Below, piece after piece: positions 37,468 to 47,276 of a stretch of DNA of 64,000 nucleotides. The stretch is taken from contig WRMF01000005.1 of the NCBI GenBank assembly GCA_009777245.1, positions 1 through 64,000 on the forward strand, in the 5' to 3' direction. Source of the DNA: Betaproteobacteria bacterium. GTDB lineage: Bacteria; Pseudomonadota; Gammaproteobacteria; Burkholderiales; Rhodocyclaceae. Both the position numbers and the translations under genes were made by a program. Every line of letters begins with the position of its first letter. Position 1 is the first letter of the stretch. A model generated the notes under the pieces. It was not told the DNA's origin. It saw nothing but the letters and a program-made list of their open reading frames with translations, and ran no database searches.

Positions 37468-39098
37468 CCCTGAAAAATATCCAGTGACGGATCAAACAGG
37501 CTCGTTCTGATTTGCATAAGCCCGATAACGGAATGAAAGATATGGTCATGCAGAAAAGGCGCATTGTCTGCCTTTTTCTTCATGCAGGCATAATCTATCC
37601 GCTTTTGCGCCGCGTCCGACAACCACAGTAAAACCGGAATATGCGTTTGCTCCCGTGGAGCAATGGCATAGGGCAGGCCATGCAGATACGCGCCGTTTTC
37701 TCCCAGCGATTGACCATGATCCGAGGCATAGAGAATACTGACTTCCCTGTCGTCAAATTTTTTGGCAATATCAATGACAGAGGAAAGGATATAATCCGTG
37801 TAAAGGATCGTATTGTCATAAGTATTGACGATCTCCTCGCGCGAGCATTTCTGGATGCTTGACGTATCGCAGGTCGGCGTAAATTTTCTGAAGGCTTGCG
37901 GATAACGCTGATAATAAGACGGGCCGTGACTGCCCATCATATGCAGGACAATAACCATATTTTTGTCCTGATTGTTTATCTTCTCCTCCAGCCTTGGCAA
38001 CATAACTTCGTCACGGCAATAATTCCTCTCGCAGTGTATCGTATCTCCTGATTTGACCACATTCTCCGTCGGCACGCGCGCGCATACTCCCTTGCAGCCG
38101 CCGTCATTTTCAAACCAGAAAATATCATGACCCGCGACAGACAAAATATCCAGCAAATTTTGCGTATGCCTTGCCTCGTCAACATCGAATTCCTTGCGCC
38201 TCTTGTGGGAAAACATGCAGGGGACGGATACTGCGGTTGCCGTGCCGCATGAAGCCGCATCCCTGAAATTGACGATGTTTTGCCCGGCCAGCAAGGGGTT
38301 GGTTTCACGACTATACCCATTCAGGGAGAAATTCATGGCGCGCGCGGCTTCCCCAACTACGAGAATCAGCAGGTTTTTTGCCTCGTCCGGCGCGTCAGAC
38401 ATCGCCTCCCGATCCAGCCAGATAAATTCCCGCTTTGCAAGCGACACCCGCTGATAGTATCGCATAAGTGAATGTATATAATTAAAAGTATTCAAATTCT
38501 TCCTTGCCTTGTTATGATTACGCAAGAATGAGGCATATTCCTTGCCCGCTGTCGCATAAAACCCGCCGAGCATGACCGCGCCGACAAGGACAAATACGGT
38601 TCTGATCAGCAATTCTTTCTTGCGCGATTGATATTCGATTTTGCAGAGGATAAGTAAAATCGCGGGCACTATTCCTGTCAGCGCCACCCAGCATATACTG
38701 GTTAACGTTATAAAATCTGATGCTTCCCGCAAATCCGTTTCAAACACATTACGGATCATTTCCGAATCAATCACAATGCCCAGATTCCAGATGGCGCAAT
38801 TTGCCGCGCTGGAGACAAGCAACAAACCAATAATGATCGGTTTACCCAGAACCGGAATTACCAGGATGCTGAACAGCCAGACGAACAATACCATCACCAG
38901 CAAAGGCATAGAAACCGCAAACAGAATGCCGTAGGCGCCATCAATTCGTTCGGCCACAAATCGCCAGAATCCAAGATTCAGGACAAAGGCGAAATAAAAC
39001 GCCAGAATCAGAATCAGCCAGTGGCTTTTGACCGCGCGAAAGCCGCGAAACAAGCCGCGAAACAAGCCGATTGCCATTGACTTACTTTTTAAGGACAT
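37452..39098 (-). CDS. phosphoethanolamine transferase (EptA-like)
   Basis: This 548-residue inner-membrane enzyme should move phosphoethanolamine from phosphatidylethanolamine to lipid A or core sugars, a change that lowers binding of cationic peptides. About five N-terminal helices are followed by the periplasmic sulfatase-fold domain. Its catalytic residues are present: the glutamate in VVGEAARAMNFSLNGY, the nucleophilic threonine in CGTATAVSVPCMF, HMMGSHGPSYYQRYP, and SDHGQSLGENG with YLHGLPY for zinc. GGAGG lies five bases before ATG 39098. It overlaps the methyltransferase upstream and the kinase downstream, forming a three-gene unit. Confidence 0.92.
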   Translation of the reverse strand: MSLKSKSMAIGLFRGLFRGFRAVKSHWLILILAFYFAFVLNLGFWRFVAERIDGAYGILFAVSMPLLVMVLFVWLFSILVIPVLGKPIIIGLLLVSSAANCAIWNLGIVIDSEMIRNVFETDLREASDFITLTSICWVALTGIVPAILLILCKIEYQSRKKELLIRTVFVLVGAVMLGGFYATAGKEYASFLRNHNKARKNLNTFNYIHSLMRYYQRVSLAKREFIWLDREAMSDAPDEAKNLLILVVGEAARAMNFSLNGYSRETNPLLAGQNIVNFRDAASCGTATAVSVPCMFSHKRRKEFDVDEARHTQNLLDILSVAGHDIFWFENDGGCKGVCARVPTENVVKSGDTIHCERNYCRDEVMLPRLEEKINNQDKNMVIVLHMMGSHGPSYYQRYPQAFRKFTPTCDTSSIQKCSREEIVNTYDNTILYTDYILSSVIDIAKKFDDREVSILYASDHGQSLGENGAYLHGLPYAIAPREQTHIPVLLWLSDAAQKRIDYACMKKKADNAPFLHDHIFHSVIGLMQIRTSLFDPSLDIFQGCYIQ

Positions 39099-39789
39099 AA
39101 ATCCTCCACATAGCGTAGCCCGGAAGAAAATCAACCTGACCCGTTATATCAAACCCGGCCTGGCGAAATTCAGACTCTATTGTTTGCCTCTCTATAACGA
39201 AACGGTTTTGATAATCTCCACAGCCTCGTCTGGCTTCCAGTCTTTTGCGCCTCCACGCCTTGAAACTGCCATCCACCCACAGGGAAATCACCAGCGACTT
39301 TCTCGCCACCCGATAAAATTCGCGCAGCATGACCTGCCGATGAGCAGAATCGCCGATGTGATGCAGAAGCCGCATACAAAACACGCTATCTACCGCGCCA
39401 TCCGGCAAATCAATCGCAAAGGCGGAAGTCTTGAGCGTTTGCATACGCAAAACCTGACCATGAGCCTGATATTTCAGCGCAATATCCAGCATATCCTGCG
39501 AATTATCCGCCGCTATCAGATGACGATCAGGATTCTCCAGTAGCATTGGCCAGAAACGTCCCGCGCCGCAAGGCAAATCAAGCGCCGACAGAGGATCACC
39601 CGCCAACATCAGGGCGCGTCGAGCGATACGGATTTCCCGCCAGTTGGAAAGACGCCGCGCTAGACCGTCCTGGTGTTTGAAAAAATATTCCTCGGCATGA
39701 CTCTCGTCGTACTTGCGCGAAAATTCCAGGTCAATTTGTTCTGAAGCGTCAGACAAGGCAGAGCTTCCAGAATGCATTTCATTTGCCAT
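39082..39789 (-). CDS. class I SAM-dependent methyltransferase of the LPS-modification operon
   Basis: The protein has a SAM-binding motif ALDLPCGAGRFWPMLL, an acidic turn LIAADNSQDMLD and the region VDSVFCMRLLHHIGD, all typical of class I methyltransferases. It is about 235 residues from the ATG at 39789; a TTG at 39810 would add seven residues and no start has a strong ribosome binding site. The end overlaps the phosphoethanolamine transferase start by 17 bases. Position suggests a role in the same envelope pathway, possibly methylating a sugar or lipid, but the substrate is unknown. Confidence 0.85.
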   Translation of the reverse strand: MANEMHSGSSALSDASEQIDLEFSRKYDESHAEEYFFKHQDGLARRLSNWREIRIARRALMLAGDPLSALDLPCGAGRFWPMLLENPDRHLIAADNSQDMLDIALKYQAHGQVLRMQTLKTSAFAIDLPDGAVDSVFCMRLLHHIGDSAHRQVMLREFYRVARKSLVISLWVDGSFKAWRRKRLEARRGCGDYQNRFVIERQTIESEFRQAGFDITGQVDFLPGYAMWRIYVLKK

Positions 39790-40072
39790 GAGGGTGATAT
39801 GGGCTATCAAACTGTCCGGCAGTCTATTTTTCCTCCGGTAGAAAAACCGTCGGCAAAGAGTGAATTTTTTGTCAAAGCCCGTTTTGCAAACCGCGCCCTG
39901 TACGCCAGTCTCTACACCTCACTCGCCCAACATTCATCTATAGTCATTCTCGTAATTGGAGCGGTTTTGATTTATGGACGCGCTGATTTATTCCTTGCCA
40001 CAGCTTGCTATACATATGGTATAATTGAGTGATCGTCCATAAGCATATTTGTTGAGTTTGTCTGACATCTAC

Positions 40073-40106
40073 CAATGCAAAGTTGATACTGCCTTTTCAA
40101 AGGGAG
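40073..40106 (+). repeat. 34-bp dispersed repeat, family D copy 1
   Basis: CAATGCAAAGTTGATACTGC followed by CTTTTCAAAGGGAG matches 56343-56376 at 33 of 34 positions. Confidence 0.85.
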
Positions 40107-40116
40107 TGATCCCGTT

Positions 40117-40146
40117 CTGATAGTAGCGTTATTTGCGGAAAGCACT
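40117..40146 (-). repeat. dispersed repeat, family C inverted copy
   Basis: CTGATAGTAGCGTTATTTGC followed by GGAAAGCACT is the reverse complement of the family consensus. It lies ten bases after the family D repeat. Confidence 0.75.
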
Positions 40147-40238
40147 CTAACCCCAACGCTGCTTTGCCTCCACAAGCCCGCTTTTGGGCAGATACGCAGG
40201 TTCGCCCCTACGGGCTTGTGAAAGCAGACCCGCGTTTT

Positions 40239-41630
40239 TCAGCCGTCTTCGCCGCCTTCATCCGGGGAATCTTCCCCAACAACATGTTGTTCTTCTTCGG
40301 TGGCCTTGTCCGTAAGACTTTCCGCTTCCGGCAGGGTCTCGACCGCTTTCAGCCTTTTTGAGACGGCGCGGGTGCGGACTTCGGCCTTGTCAATGCTGTT
40401 TGTCGCTTCCTGCAATTTTTTCTTGGTGTGCGCTAACGCCTCGCCAAAACGGGCAAACTCGCCCTTGACCGCGCCCAAAACCGCCCAGACCTCCGCCGAG
40501 CGTCGCTCTATCGCCAGGGTGCGAAAACCCATCTGCAAACTGTTCAACAGCGCCGCCAGAGTGGAAGGCCCTGCCAGATTGATGCGCCATTCGCGTTGCA
40601 GGACATCCGCCAGACCCGGACGACGAAGCGCCTCGGCATACAAGCCTTCAATGGGCAAATAAAGAATTGCGAAATCCGTCGTATCCGGCGGAGCTACGTA
40701 TTTTTCCCGAATGCGCCGCGCTTCCAGCTTGAGACGCGCTTCCAGCCTTCGCCCCGCTTCTTCCGCAGCCGCCGCCTCTCCCGCCTCCTGCGCTTCCAGC
40801 AAACGCTGGTAATCCTCCAGCGGAAATTTGGCGTCAATGGGAAGCCAAACCGGACTGTCAGCCGTCTTGCCGGGCAGGCGAATCGCAAATTCCACCCGCT
40901 CATTGCTACCGGGAATGGTAATGACATTGGCCGAATATTGTCCCGCCGTCAACATCTGTTCCAACAGGTTCGCCAGTTGCACTTCACCCCATGAGCCGCG
41001 AGTTTTCACATTGGCAAACACCCGCTTCAAATCTCCGACTCCGGCAGCCAGTCCCTGCATTTCGCCAAGCCCTCGATGCACCAGTTCCAGGCGTTCGCTC
41101 ACCAGTTTGAAAGATTCGCCCAACCTTTGTTCCAGAGTGGCGTGCAGCTTCTCATCAACAGTACGGCGCATTTCGTCGAGTTTGCCCGCGTTCTCCGCCT
41201 GCAAGGCTTGCAGGCGCGTTTCCACCGCGCCCCGCAACTGCTCAAACCGCGTATCCAAAGCGCCGGATACGCGGGTAAACTCTTGGGAAAACGCGCCCAA
41301 CCGCTCATTCTGCCCCTGCCCAAGCTGGCCGATGGATTGGGTAAGCGTTTGACTCAAATCCTGAAAAAAACGGCTTTGCGCCTGTCCGCGCTCTTCCCGC
41401 TCCCGCGCCGCCTGTTCCAGGGCTTCCCGTCGGATTGAAGCCAGATTGTCGCTCAACAGCCGCTCCAGACGCTCAAGGCGCGCGCCAATGTCCTCACGCG
41501 CCGCTGCCCATACGTCTTTCTCCCTCCCCTTTTGCAAACGCCAACAGAGGAAAAGCACGCCTGCAAGCAGCAACGCCTGCACGACAAAGAGAGAAACAAG
41601 AAATATGGATGACAAGGTATAGAGAAGCAA
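40239..41630 (-). CDS. rmuC: DNA recombination protein RmuC
   Basis: RmuC limits recombination at inverted repeats and is thought to be a nuclease-like protein. The 463-residue product has an N-terminal membrane helix (residues 5-30), a long coiled coil to about 190 and the RmuC domain with GSWGEVQLANLLEQML, LPIDAKFPLEDYQRLLEA (containing the D..K of a nuclease-like core) and YLPIEGLYAEALRRPGL. The tail is acidic (EEEQHVVGEDSPDEGGED). It stands alone between repeat-containing gaps. Confidence 0.93.
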   Translation of the reverse strand: MLLYTLSSIFLVSLFVVQALLLAGVLFLCWRLQKGREKDVWAAAREDIGARLERLERLLSDNLASIRREALEQAAREREERGQAQSRFFQDLSQTLTQSIGQLGQGQNERLGAFSQEFTRVSGALDTRFEQLRGAVETRLQALQAENAGKLDEMRRTVDEKLHATLEQRLGESFKLVSERLELVHRGLGEMQGLAAGVGDLKRVFANVKTRGSWGEVQLANLLEQMLTAGQYSANVITIPGSNERVEFAIRLPGKTADSPVWLPIDAKFPLEDYQRLLEAQEAGEAAAAEEAGRRLEARLKLEARRIREKYVAPPDTTDFAILYLPIEGLYAEALRRPGLADVLQREWRINLAGPSTLAALLNSLQMGFRTLAIERRSAEVWAVLGAVKGEFARFGEALAHTKKKLQEATNSIDKAEVRTRAVSKRLKAVETLPEAESLTDKATEEEQHVVGEDSPDEGGEDG

Positions 41631-41784
41631 GATTCAAAATCGGATGCCAGCGTAGCATGAATCAGCAAAACTGTTTGGACTTCTCCATAACGCCCATGAA
41701 CAAGCATCAAGCGCAATCCTCGAAATGAATGGCGAGGTGAGCGAGATAGTTGTTTTGTGGAGCCGAGGGCTTCTCTAATCTGTG

Positions 41785-41821
41785 TTGAGGAATCCCCTAC
41801 CTTCAGGCCGGGGTGACTCAA
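41785..41821. repeat. IS200/IS605-end-like hairpin, family F copy 2
   Basis: GAGGAATCCCCTACCTTCAG continues into GCCGGGGTGACTCA, aligning with the copy at 17982-18015. The hairpin arms are CCCCTACCT and AGGCCGGGG with mismatches. Confidence 0.5.
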
Positions 41822-41900
41822 AGAAAAAATCTGTCATCAGTCGCTCATTCACCCCATCACAGGCTATCATATGAGATTCCGCAACGGCTGACTCCCGACC

Positions 41901-43208
41901 ATGATTTTCGATATTGACAACGAAACGCTCCCCCGTGAGGAGCTAAAAGACCTGCAACTGCGCCGCCTTCAGGAAATGGTGGCGCGTTGCTACGAGACGG
42001 TGAAGTTCTACCGCGAAGGCATGGACGAACTGGAAGTCAAGCCGCACCACATCCAGACGCTTGCCGACGCCAGGCTCCTGCCGTTTACCAAGAAAGAACA
42101 ACTGCGCGACAACTACCCCTACAGCATGTTCGCCGTGCCGCGCGATCAGGTAGTCCGGCTGCATGCTTCTTCCGGCACGTCCGGCAAGCCCGTGATGGTC
42201 GGGCATACGCGGCGCGACCTCGCCAACTGGGGTCAAGCGGTCGCCCGCTGCCTTGCCGCCGCAGGGCTTCAACCTGGCGATCGCCTGCATAACGCCTATG
42301 GCTATGGTCTCTTTACCGGCGGCTTGGGCCTGCATGGCGGGGCCGAGACCCTTGGCATAACGGTCATTCCGATGTCCGGCGGGCAGACGCAAAAACAGGT
42401 AATGCTCCTGCAAGACCTTGCCCCGGATGCCTTGTGCTGCACCCCTTCCTACGCTCTCAACATTGTGGAAGAAGCGGAAAAACTGGGCATTGATGTCCGT
42501 AAATTGCCGCTACGGGTCGGTTTGTTCGGAGCCGAGCCGTGGAGCGAGGAAATGCGCTATGAACTCGAATCGCGCATGGGCATTGACGCGCTCGATATTT
42601 ACGGACTGACCGAACTCATGGGGCCGGGGGTCGGCATCGAATGCCTTGCGGCCAAAAAGGGACTGCATATTTGGGAAGACCATTTCCTTGTCGAATGCGT
42701 TGATGTTGATACCGGCGAGCCGCTTCCGCCCGGAGAAAAGGGCGAGATCGTCATTACCTCGCTTACCCGCGAAGCCTTCCCGATGCTGCGTTTTCGCTCC
42801 CGCGACATTGCGGTGCTTGACCCCGCGCCCTGCAAATGCGGGCGCACCCATGTACGCATGAGCCGCATTTCCGGTCGCTCCGACGACATGCTCATCATTC
42901 GCGGCGTCAACGTCTTCCCCACCCAGGTTGAAGCCATCCTGATGCGTACCGAAACGCTATCGCCATTCTATCAGCTTGAGGTTTTCCGCGAAGGCCATCT
43001 CAATTCCCTGCGTATCAATGTCGAAGCCAGCCCGCCTTTGTACGCCAAGGGTCAGGAGTACATGAATCGCGTATCTTCCAAGGTGCAAAAAGACATAAAG
43101 GATTTCATCGGCATTTCCTGCGAGGTTAAAATCCACCCCACCGGATCGGTTGAACGCTCAATGGGCAAGGCCATCCGGGTCATTGACCACCGGCAGGAGA
43201 AGAAATAA
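41901..43208 (+). CDS. paaK: phenylacetate-CoA ligase PaaK
   Basis: This 435-residue adenylate-forming enzyme activates phenylacetate (or a related aromatic acid) to its CoA thioester. It has the P-loop HASSGTSGKPVMVGHT near residue 88, IYGLTELMGPGVG near 235, RFRSRDIAVLDP near 300 and the C-terminal-domain hinge GRSDDMLIIRGVNVFPTQVE near 325. The length is typical. No other paa ring-epoxidation or phenylacetate genes are nearby, so it could also feed an anaerobic phenylacetate or indoleacetate route. It converges with the GGDEF-EAL gene, 59 bases apart. Confidence 0.94.
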   Translation: MIFDIDNETLPREELKDLQLRRLQEMVARCYETVKFYREGMDELEVKPHHIQTLADARLLPFTKKEQLRDNYPYSMFAVPRDQVVRLHASSGTSGKPVMVGHTRRDLANWGQAVARCLAAAGLQPGDRLHNAYGYGLFTGGLGLHGGAETLGITVIPMSGGQTQKQVMLLQDLAPDALCCTPSYALNIVEEAEKLGIDVRKLPLRVGLFGAEPWSEEMRYELESRMGIDALDIYGLTELMGPGVGIECLAAKKGLHIWEDHFLVECVDVDTGEPLPPGEKGEIVITSLTREAFPMLRFRSRDIAVLDPAPCKCGRTHVRMSRISGRSDDMLIIRGVNVFPTQVEAILMRTETLSPFYQLEVFREGHLNSLRINVEASPPLYAKGQEYMNRVSSKVQKDIKDFIGISCEVKIHPTGSVERSMGKAIRVIDHRQEKK

Positions 43209-43267
43209 AAGCGTAAAAGCCGTCCTGGCTTTGCCGTAAAATGGGCGGCGGCGCTTGCGACCGCAGT

Positions 43268-46156
43268 TCAGGCGTTTTCTTCCAGATAAGGAAGGTCAAT
43301 AAGGTCGGATGCAGGGCAAGGACGGGAATAAAGAAAACCCTGCAAAAGATCGCAATTCAGACCGACCAGAACCCTCCTCTGCGCTTCGGTTTCCACGCCT
43401 TCCGCGACTACTGCCATCTTCAGGGCATGAGCCAGGGCAATAATTGCCTGCACGACAGAAAGAGCATCCTTGTCCACGTCCACATGGTCAATGAAACTCT
43501 TGTCAATCTTGATAACGTCAACCGGATAACGGGAAAGATAAGAAAGCGAGGAATAACCTGTGCCGAAATCGTCAATGGCAATCCGAATGCCCGCTTGCCG
43601 CAACTTCGAGAAAATACCGAACACTCGCTCAGGATCATCCAACATCGAAGATTCGGTCAGCTCAATTTCCAGACCGGAAGGCGGCATTCCGGTCTCCCGC
43701 ACAACTTTCAGCACTTTTTCCGAAAAATCAGGATCGCGCAACTGGCGCGCGGCGACATTTACCGCAACACGCTCCACATGAATGCCCTTTTCCTGCCATT
43801 CGACGAACTGCCGACAGGCGGTTTCCAGACACCAATCCCCCAGCATGTCAATGTAGCCGCTCTTCTCCGCAAGCGGTATAAATACGCCCGGTGCCAGCAA
43901 TCCGCGTGTGGAATGCTGCCAGCGCACAAGCGCCTCCACCCCATGAATCATCCCGCTGTGGATGTCAATCTGGGGCTGATAATGAAGGCGCAATTCGTCG
44001 CGCTCGACAGAATGGCGCAGATCGGCTTCAAGCTCCAACTGATCCAGAGAATAGGCGCTGTCGCTATCCGAAAAGAAGCGAAAACACGCCCTGCCCGCGT
44101 TTTTGGCGTTGTGGAGAGCAATGTCGGCATTTTTCATCAGCGCTTCCTTGCTGTCTCCATCAGACGGATATACCGCAATCCCGATACTGGTGGTCACAAA
44201 CAATTCGCGTCCATCAATCTCAAAAGGGCTGGAAAATTCACGCAACATGTTGCTGGCCAGAGTGGCGGCATCGGCATGGGAGGTAATCTCCGGCAGCAAT
44301 AACGCGAATTCATCGCCGGAAATGCGCGCCAGCGTGTCTCCCTCAAGCAGCAGGCCGGAAATCCGCTCAGCCGCCGCGGAAATAAGCACATCGCCCTGCT
44401 TGTGGCCTAGCGAATCGTTAATGGCCTTGAAGTGATCAAGGTCAAAGTGGAGAACAGCCAGCGGACGCTGAGCGCGGTGCCGGTGCGTCTGGCGCAAGGC
44501 GTTCCGCAAACGATCGCTGAAAAGCAGGCGATTGGCCAACCCGGTAAGCGGATCATAATAGGCAAGCCGATTGATGTAGGCTTCAGTATTTTTCTGCTCG
44601 GAAAGATCGGAGAACAAAGCTATGTATTGGACAATATTGCCGGATTCATTTCTGACTACGGTAATGGACAACCATTCAGGATAATTTTCTCCGCTCTTCC
44701 TGCGATTGATGATTTCTCCCTGCCAGTGTCCTTCTTCCGCGAGTTGTTTCCACATCTGCCGATAGAACTTTTTGTCATGCAGGCCGGAGGCCAGGATTTT
44801 ACCCGGATTCTGCCCAATCGCTTCCTGCTCGGTGTAGCCGGTGATTTTGGTAAAGGCGGCGTTAACGGACTGGATGACAACTTCGTGATCGGTGATGGTT
44901 ATCGCCTCGGATATGTTGTCAAAGACGCGGGCGGCAGTACGAAGACGCGCTTCAGCCTGCCGCTGGAAGGTTAGATCCCTGAAGGAAGTGACATAACCGG
45001 CAGCCTTGGCGCTATCGGTCTTTGGCAGCGGGCCCCCCAGGAAAACAGCGGGGAATCGTTCGCCGTCGGCGCGTTGCAGCCACTCTTCGCCCTCATATGG
45101 CTTGCTGGCCTTCAGGGAAGCGCGAAACGCGGAGCGCACAACGTTATTCTTGGGCCAGATATCAACGGCGTCCGTACCCAGAAGTTCCGTTTCAGAACGA
45201 CCCAGCATGATCTCGGCGCGTTGATTCATGAAATTCAGGACGCCGCGCGCGTCAAAACTCAAAATGCCTTCGCTCATATTGTCGGCAATGTTGTCCAGAA
45301 TGGCGTGGCTCTTTTCCAGCTCGCGCGCGGTCTGTTGCAGGCGCAACACAATAATCACCACGCTGGCGACCATCAAAAGCGAGAACAGCGCCATCATCCG
45401 GCGATATTTTTCGGCGCTGGCAAGCAGCGCGCTGTAGGCATTCATGTAACCGTTATAGGCATAGGAAATATCCTGCTGGAAAGTATTGCGGGAGATTCCC
45501 TGTATCTGCTGTTGCACCGGCAAATAGTTGTTGATTATCTGCTTTCCGTGCGCGGCGAGTAGTCGCGCCTGCATGGCATTCGCGCCCAGGTTGGCGCTGT
45601 ATTTTTCCAGATCGTTCAACTCCTCCAGAATGGCAAACGCTTCCCCAGCGTCATTATCATTGATGAAAACCAGCACATCGCGGGTAACGGAGGCGACTAT
45701 GTCTTTCGGCCTGCCGACCAGCGAAGCGTGCAACTGCCGGGAAAGATTGACGAAATGAGAGAGCGAGTTGGTAAGCACAGTATTCTGCCGCCGGAAATCG
45801 TCCAGCAAAACATTTTTTTTCCGCCAGGATTCATGGCTGCTATTCAGCGCGTCAGGAAGATCAATCTGCCTGAAAGATTGCCGTAGTTCTATAAGCAGAT
45901 TATCTATTTGCCTGGAAGACGCGCTCAAGGAATCGTAAATCAGCAGTTGCCGATAGTGCAGACGCAAAATGTCGAAATTGATCCTGGTATCCAGCGTCTC
46001 GATCTGACGGATTCCCTGTTCAACCCGGTTGCGCTCGCCTTCGCTCAAGGAACCGCTAAGAATATTGAGGACAAGCAAAATACTGCCCAGAACCGCCAGC
46101 AAAAGCCACGGCAAAAAAGCGTGGAAAATCGGGCGAAGTTTCCTGACCTTGTCCAT
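43268..46156 (-). CDS. PAS-GGDEF-EAL cyclic di-GMP signalling protein
   Basis: The 962-residue inner-membrane protein has helices at about 11-33 and 253-271 enclosing an all-helical periplasmic sensor resembling a DAHL domain, then PAS domains at about 283-400 and 405-522, GGDEF at about 525-690 and EAL at about 700-955. The active site of the cyclase reads SGDEF (613-617), a variant still found in active enzymes. The phosphodiesterase motif GVEALVRW and later DDFGTGYSSLSYLS are intact. It may therefore make and break c-di-GMP. It starts one base after the cytochrome c peroxidase stop, on the same strand, suggesting a link to peroxide or redox sensing. Confidence 0.94.
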   Translation of the reverse strand: MDKVRKLRPIFHAFLPWLLLAVLGSILLVLNILSGSLSEGERNRVEQGIRQIETLDTRINFDILRLHYRQLLIYDSLSASSRQIDNLLIELRQSFRQIDLPDALNSSHESWRKKNVLLDDFRRQNTVLTNSLSHFVNLSRQLHASLVGRPKDIVASVTRDVLVFINDNDAGEAFAILEELNDLEKYSANLGANAMQARLLAAHGKQIINNYLPVQQQIQGISRNTFQQDISYAYNGYMNAYSALLASAEKYRRMMALFSLLMVASVVIIVLRLQQTARELEKSHAILDNIADNMSEGILSFDARGVLNFMNQRAEIMLGRSETELLGTDAVDIWPKNNVVRSAFRASLKASKPYEGEEWLQRADGERFPAVFLGGPLPKTDSAKAAGYVTSFRDLTFQRQAEARLRTAARVFDNISEAITITDHEVVIQSVNAAFTKITGYTEQEAIGQNPGKILASGLHDKKFYRQMWKQLAEEGHWQGEIINRRKSGENYPEWLSITVVRNESGNIVQYIALFSDLSEQKNTEAYINRLAYYDPLTGLANRLLFSDRLRNALRQTHRHRAQRPLAVLHFDLDHFKAINDSLGHKQGDVLISAAAERISGLLLEGDTLARISGDEFALLLPEITSHADAATLASNMLREFSSPFEIDGRELFVTTSIGIAVYPSDGDSKEALMKNADIALHNAKNAGRACFRFFSDSDSAYSLDQLELEADLRHSVERDELRLHYQPQIDIHSGMIHGVEALVRWQHSTRGLLAPGVFIPLAEKSGYIDMLGDWCLETACRQFVEWQEKGIHVERVAVNVAARQLRDPDFSEKVLKVVRETGMPPSGLEIELTESSMLDDPERVFGIFSKLRQAGIRIAIDDFGTGYSSLSYLSRYPVDVIKIDKSFIDHVDVDKDALSVVQAIIALAHALKMAVVAEGVETEAQRRVLVGLNCDLLQGFLYSRPCPASDLIDLPYLEENA

Positions 46157-46157
46157 T

Positions 46158-47219
46158 TTATAGCCGCTCCCCTGTCAAGGTTGTCAGAAAGAGCGTGATA
46201 AGCTGGACTTCTTCGGCGGGCAAATCCACTCCGAGTTGGTGGCGTCCCATTATGGCCACGGCCTCAGGCAAGGTTTGCGCCGCAGCGTCATGGAAATAAG
46301 GCGCGGTCAGGGCAACATTGCGAAGACTGGGAACCTTGAATACATGCTTGTCTTCCTCGCGTCCCGTGACGTTGAAGCGCCCAAGGTCAGCCTTGGTAAT
46401 CGGCCTGTCGGCGAAATAATCCAGCATCACTCCAAACTTCTGAAAAATGTTGCCGCCCACATTCACACCCTGATGGCAGGCGATGCAGCCATGCCGTTTG
46501 AAAAGACGATAACCTTCAAGCTCCTGAGCGGAAAGCGCCTTGTCATCCCCTTTCAGCCAGCGGTCAAAGCGGGAAGGAGTTACCAGCGAACGCTCGAATT
46601 CGGCAATTACTTCCTTCACCCTGGCCGGAGTCGCAGACCCGTTATAGATGGCGCGGAAACGGTCTCTGATCCGCGAATCATCTTCCAGAATTGGAATTAT
46701 CTGTTCCCAGCTCGATGCCATTTCCACCGGATTCGTGATTGGGCCTTCCACCTGTTCTTCCAGCGTGTCTGCCCGACCATCCCAGAATTGCCTGAAATTA
46801 AGGCCGGAATTATAAACTGTCGGCGCGTTGATATCGCCTTCCGCGCCGCCTACGCCCCTTGAGCGGGGAAGACGATCCACCCCGCCGCGAAGCAGGTCAT
46901 GGCAGGACGCGCAACTGACTGTGTTATCCCTGGAAAGCCGGGTGTCGCGAAAGAGAAGCTGCCCCAGCGCCACTTTTTGCGTATCAAGCCCGGTAGGAGC
47001 GGTAATCGGCAATATAGGCTCGTCGGGACGGGCAAGGTCTGATTGCCGCGCCCTTTCGTCGGCGGCTTCGTTCAAATCGCCGTCGGTACCCCAGGAGTAG
47101 AAAAAATAGACAATGGAGCCAGCCGCAAAAACCATCAGGACTGCAAGGCCGCGCAAAAAGACCTTTCTCCACATTATTGCCGTATCGGCGTCTGAACGGT
47201 GAACCTGACGAAGAGACAT
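46158..47219 (-). CDS. di-haem cytochrome c peroxidase (MauG/CcpA family)
   Basis: This 353-residue periplasmic enzyme reduces hydrogen peroxide with electrons from a cytochrome c. An N-terminal membrane anchor lies at residues 20-42. The two haem-binding motifs are CASCH at 103-107 and CIACH at 245-249, and the family regions ALGQLLFRDTRLS, RQFWDGRADTLEEQ and FKVPSLRNVALTAPYFHD are present. The start at 47219 has AAGGA five bases upstream. The single-haem lipoprotein encoded 57 bases upstream is a plausible electron donor, and the GGDEF-EAL gene follows after one base. Confidence 0.94.
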   Translation of the reverse strand: MSLRQVHRSDADTAIMWRKVFLRGLAVLMVFAAGSIVYFFYSWGTDGDLNEAADERARQSDLARPDEPILPITAPTGLDTQKVALGQLLFRDTRLSRDNTVSCASCHDLLRGGVDRLPRSRGVGGAEGDINAPTVYNSGLNFRQFWDGRADTLEEQVEGPITNPVEMASSWEQIIPILEDDSRIRDRFRAIYNGSATPARVKEVIAEFERSLVTPSRFDRWLKGDDKALSAQELEGYRLFKRHGCIACHQGVNVGGNIFQKFGVMLDYFADRPITKADLGRFNVTGREEDKHVFKVPSLRNVALTAPYFHDAAAQTLPEAVAIMGRHQLGVDLPAEEVQLITLFLTTLTGERL

Positions 47220-47276
47220 AAATTATCCTTGGGCAGCGCGTTGTTCGCATAGAGGCGGTTGCCTTGACATCCAGAC

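Larger units (their letters stand above)
39790..40238. other. 449-bp gap with dispersed repeats
   Basis: No gene is supported. The gap holds the repeat arm ATAGTCATTCTCGTAA at 39942, the family D repeat at 40073-40106 and an inverted family C copy at 40117-40146. An 86-residue open frame across 39772-40032 runs through repeat DNA and lacks family features. Confidence 0.55.

Noticed and set aside
39772..40032. 86-codon plus-strand frame
   Set aside because: It crosses a dispersed repeat arm and overlaps the start of the methyltransferase gene; no ribosome binding site or family features.
43241..44302. 353-codon plus-strand frame opposite the EAL domain
   Set aside because: The minus-strand EAL and GGDEF motifs are intact; this frame is a shadow.
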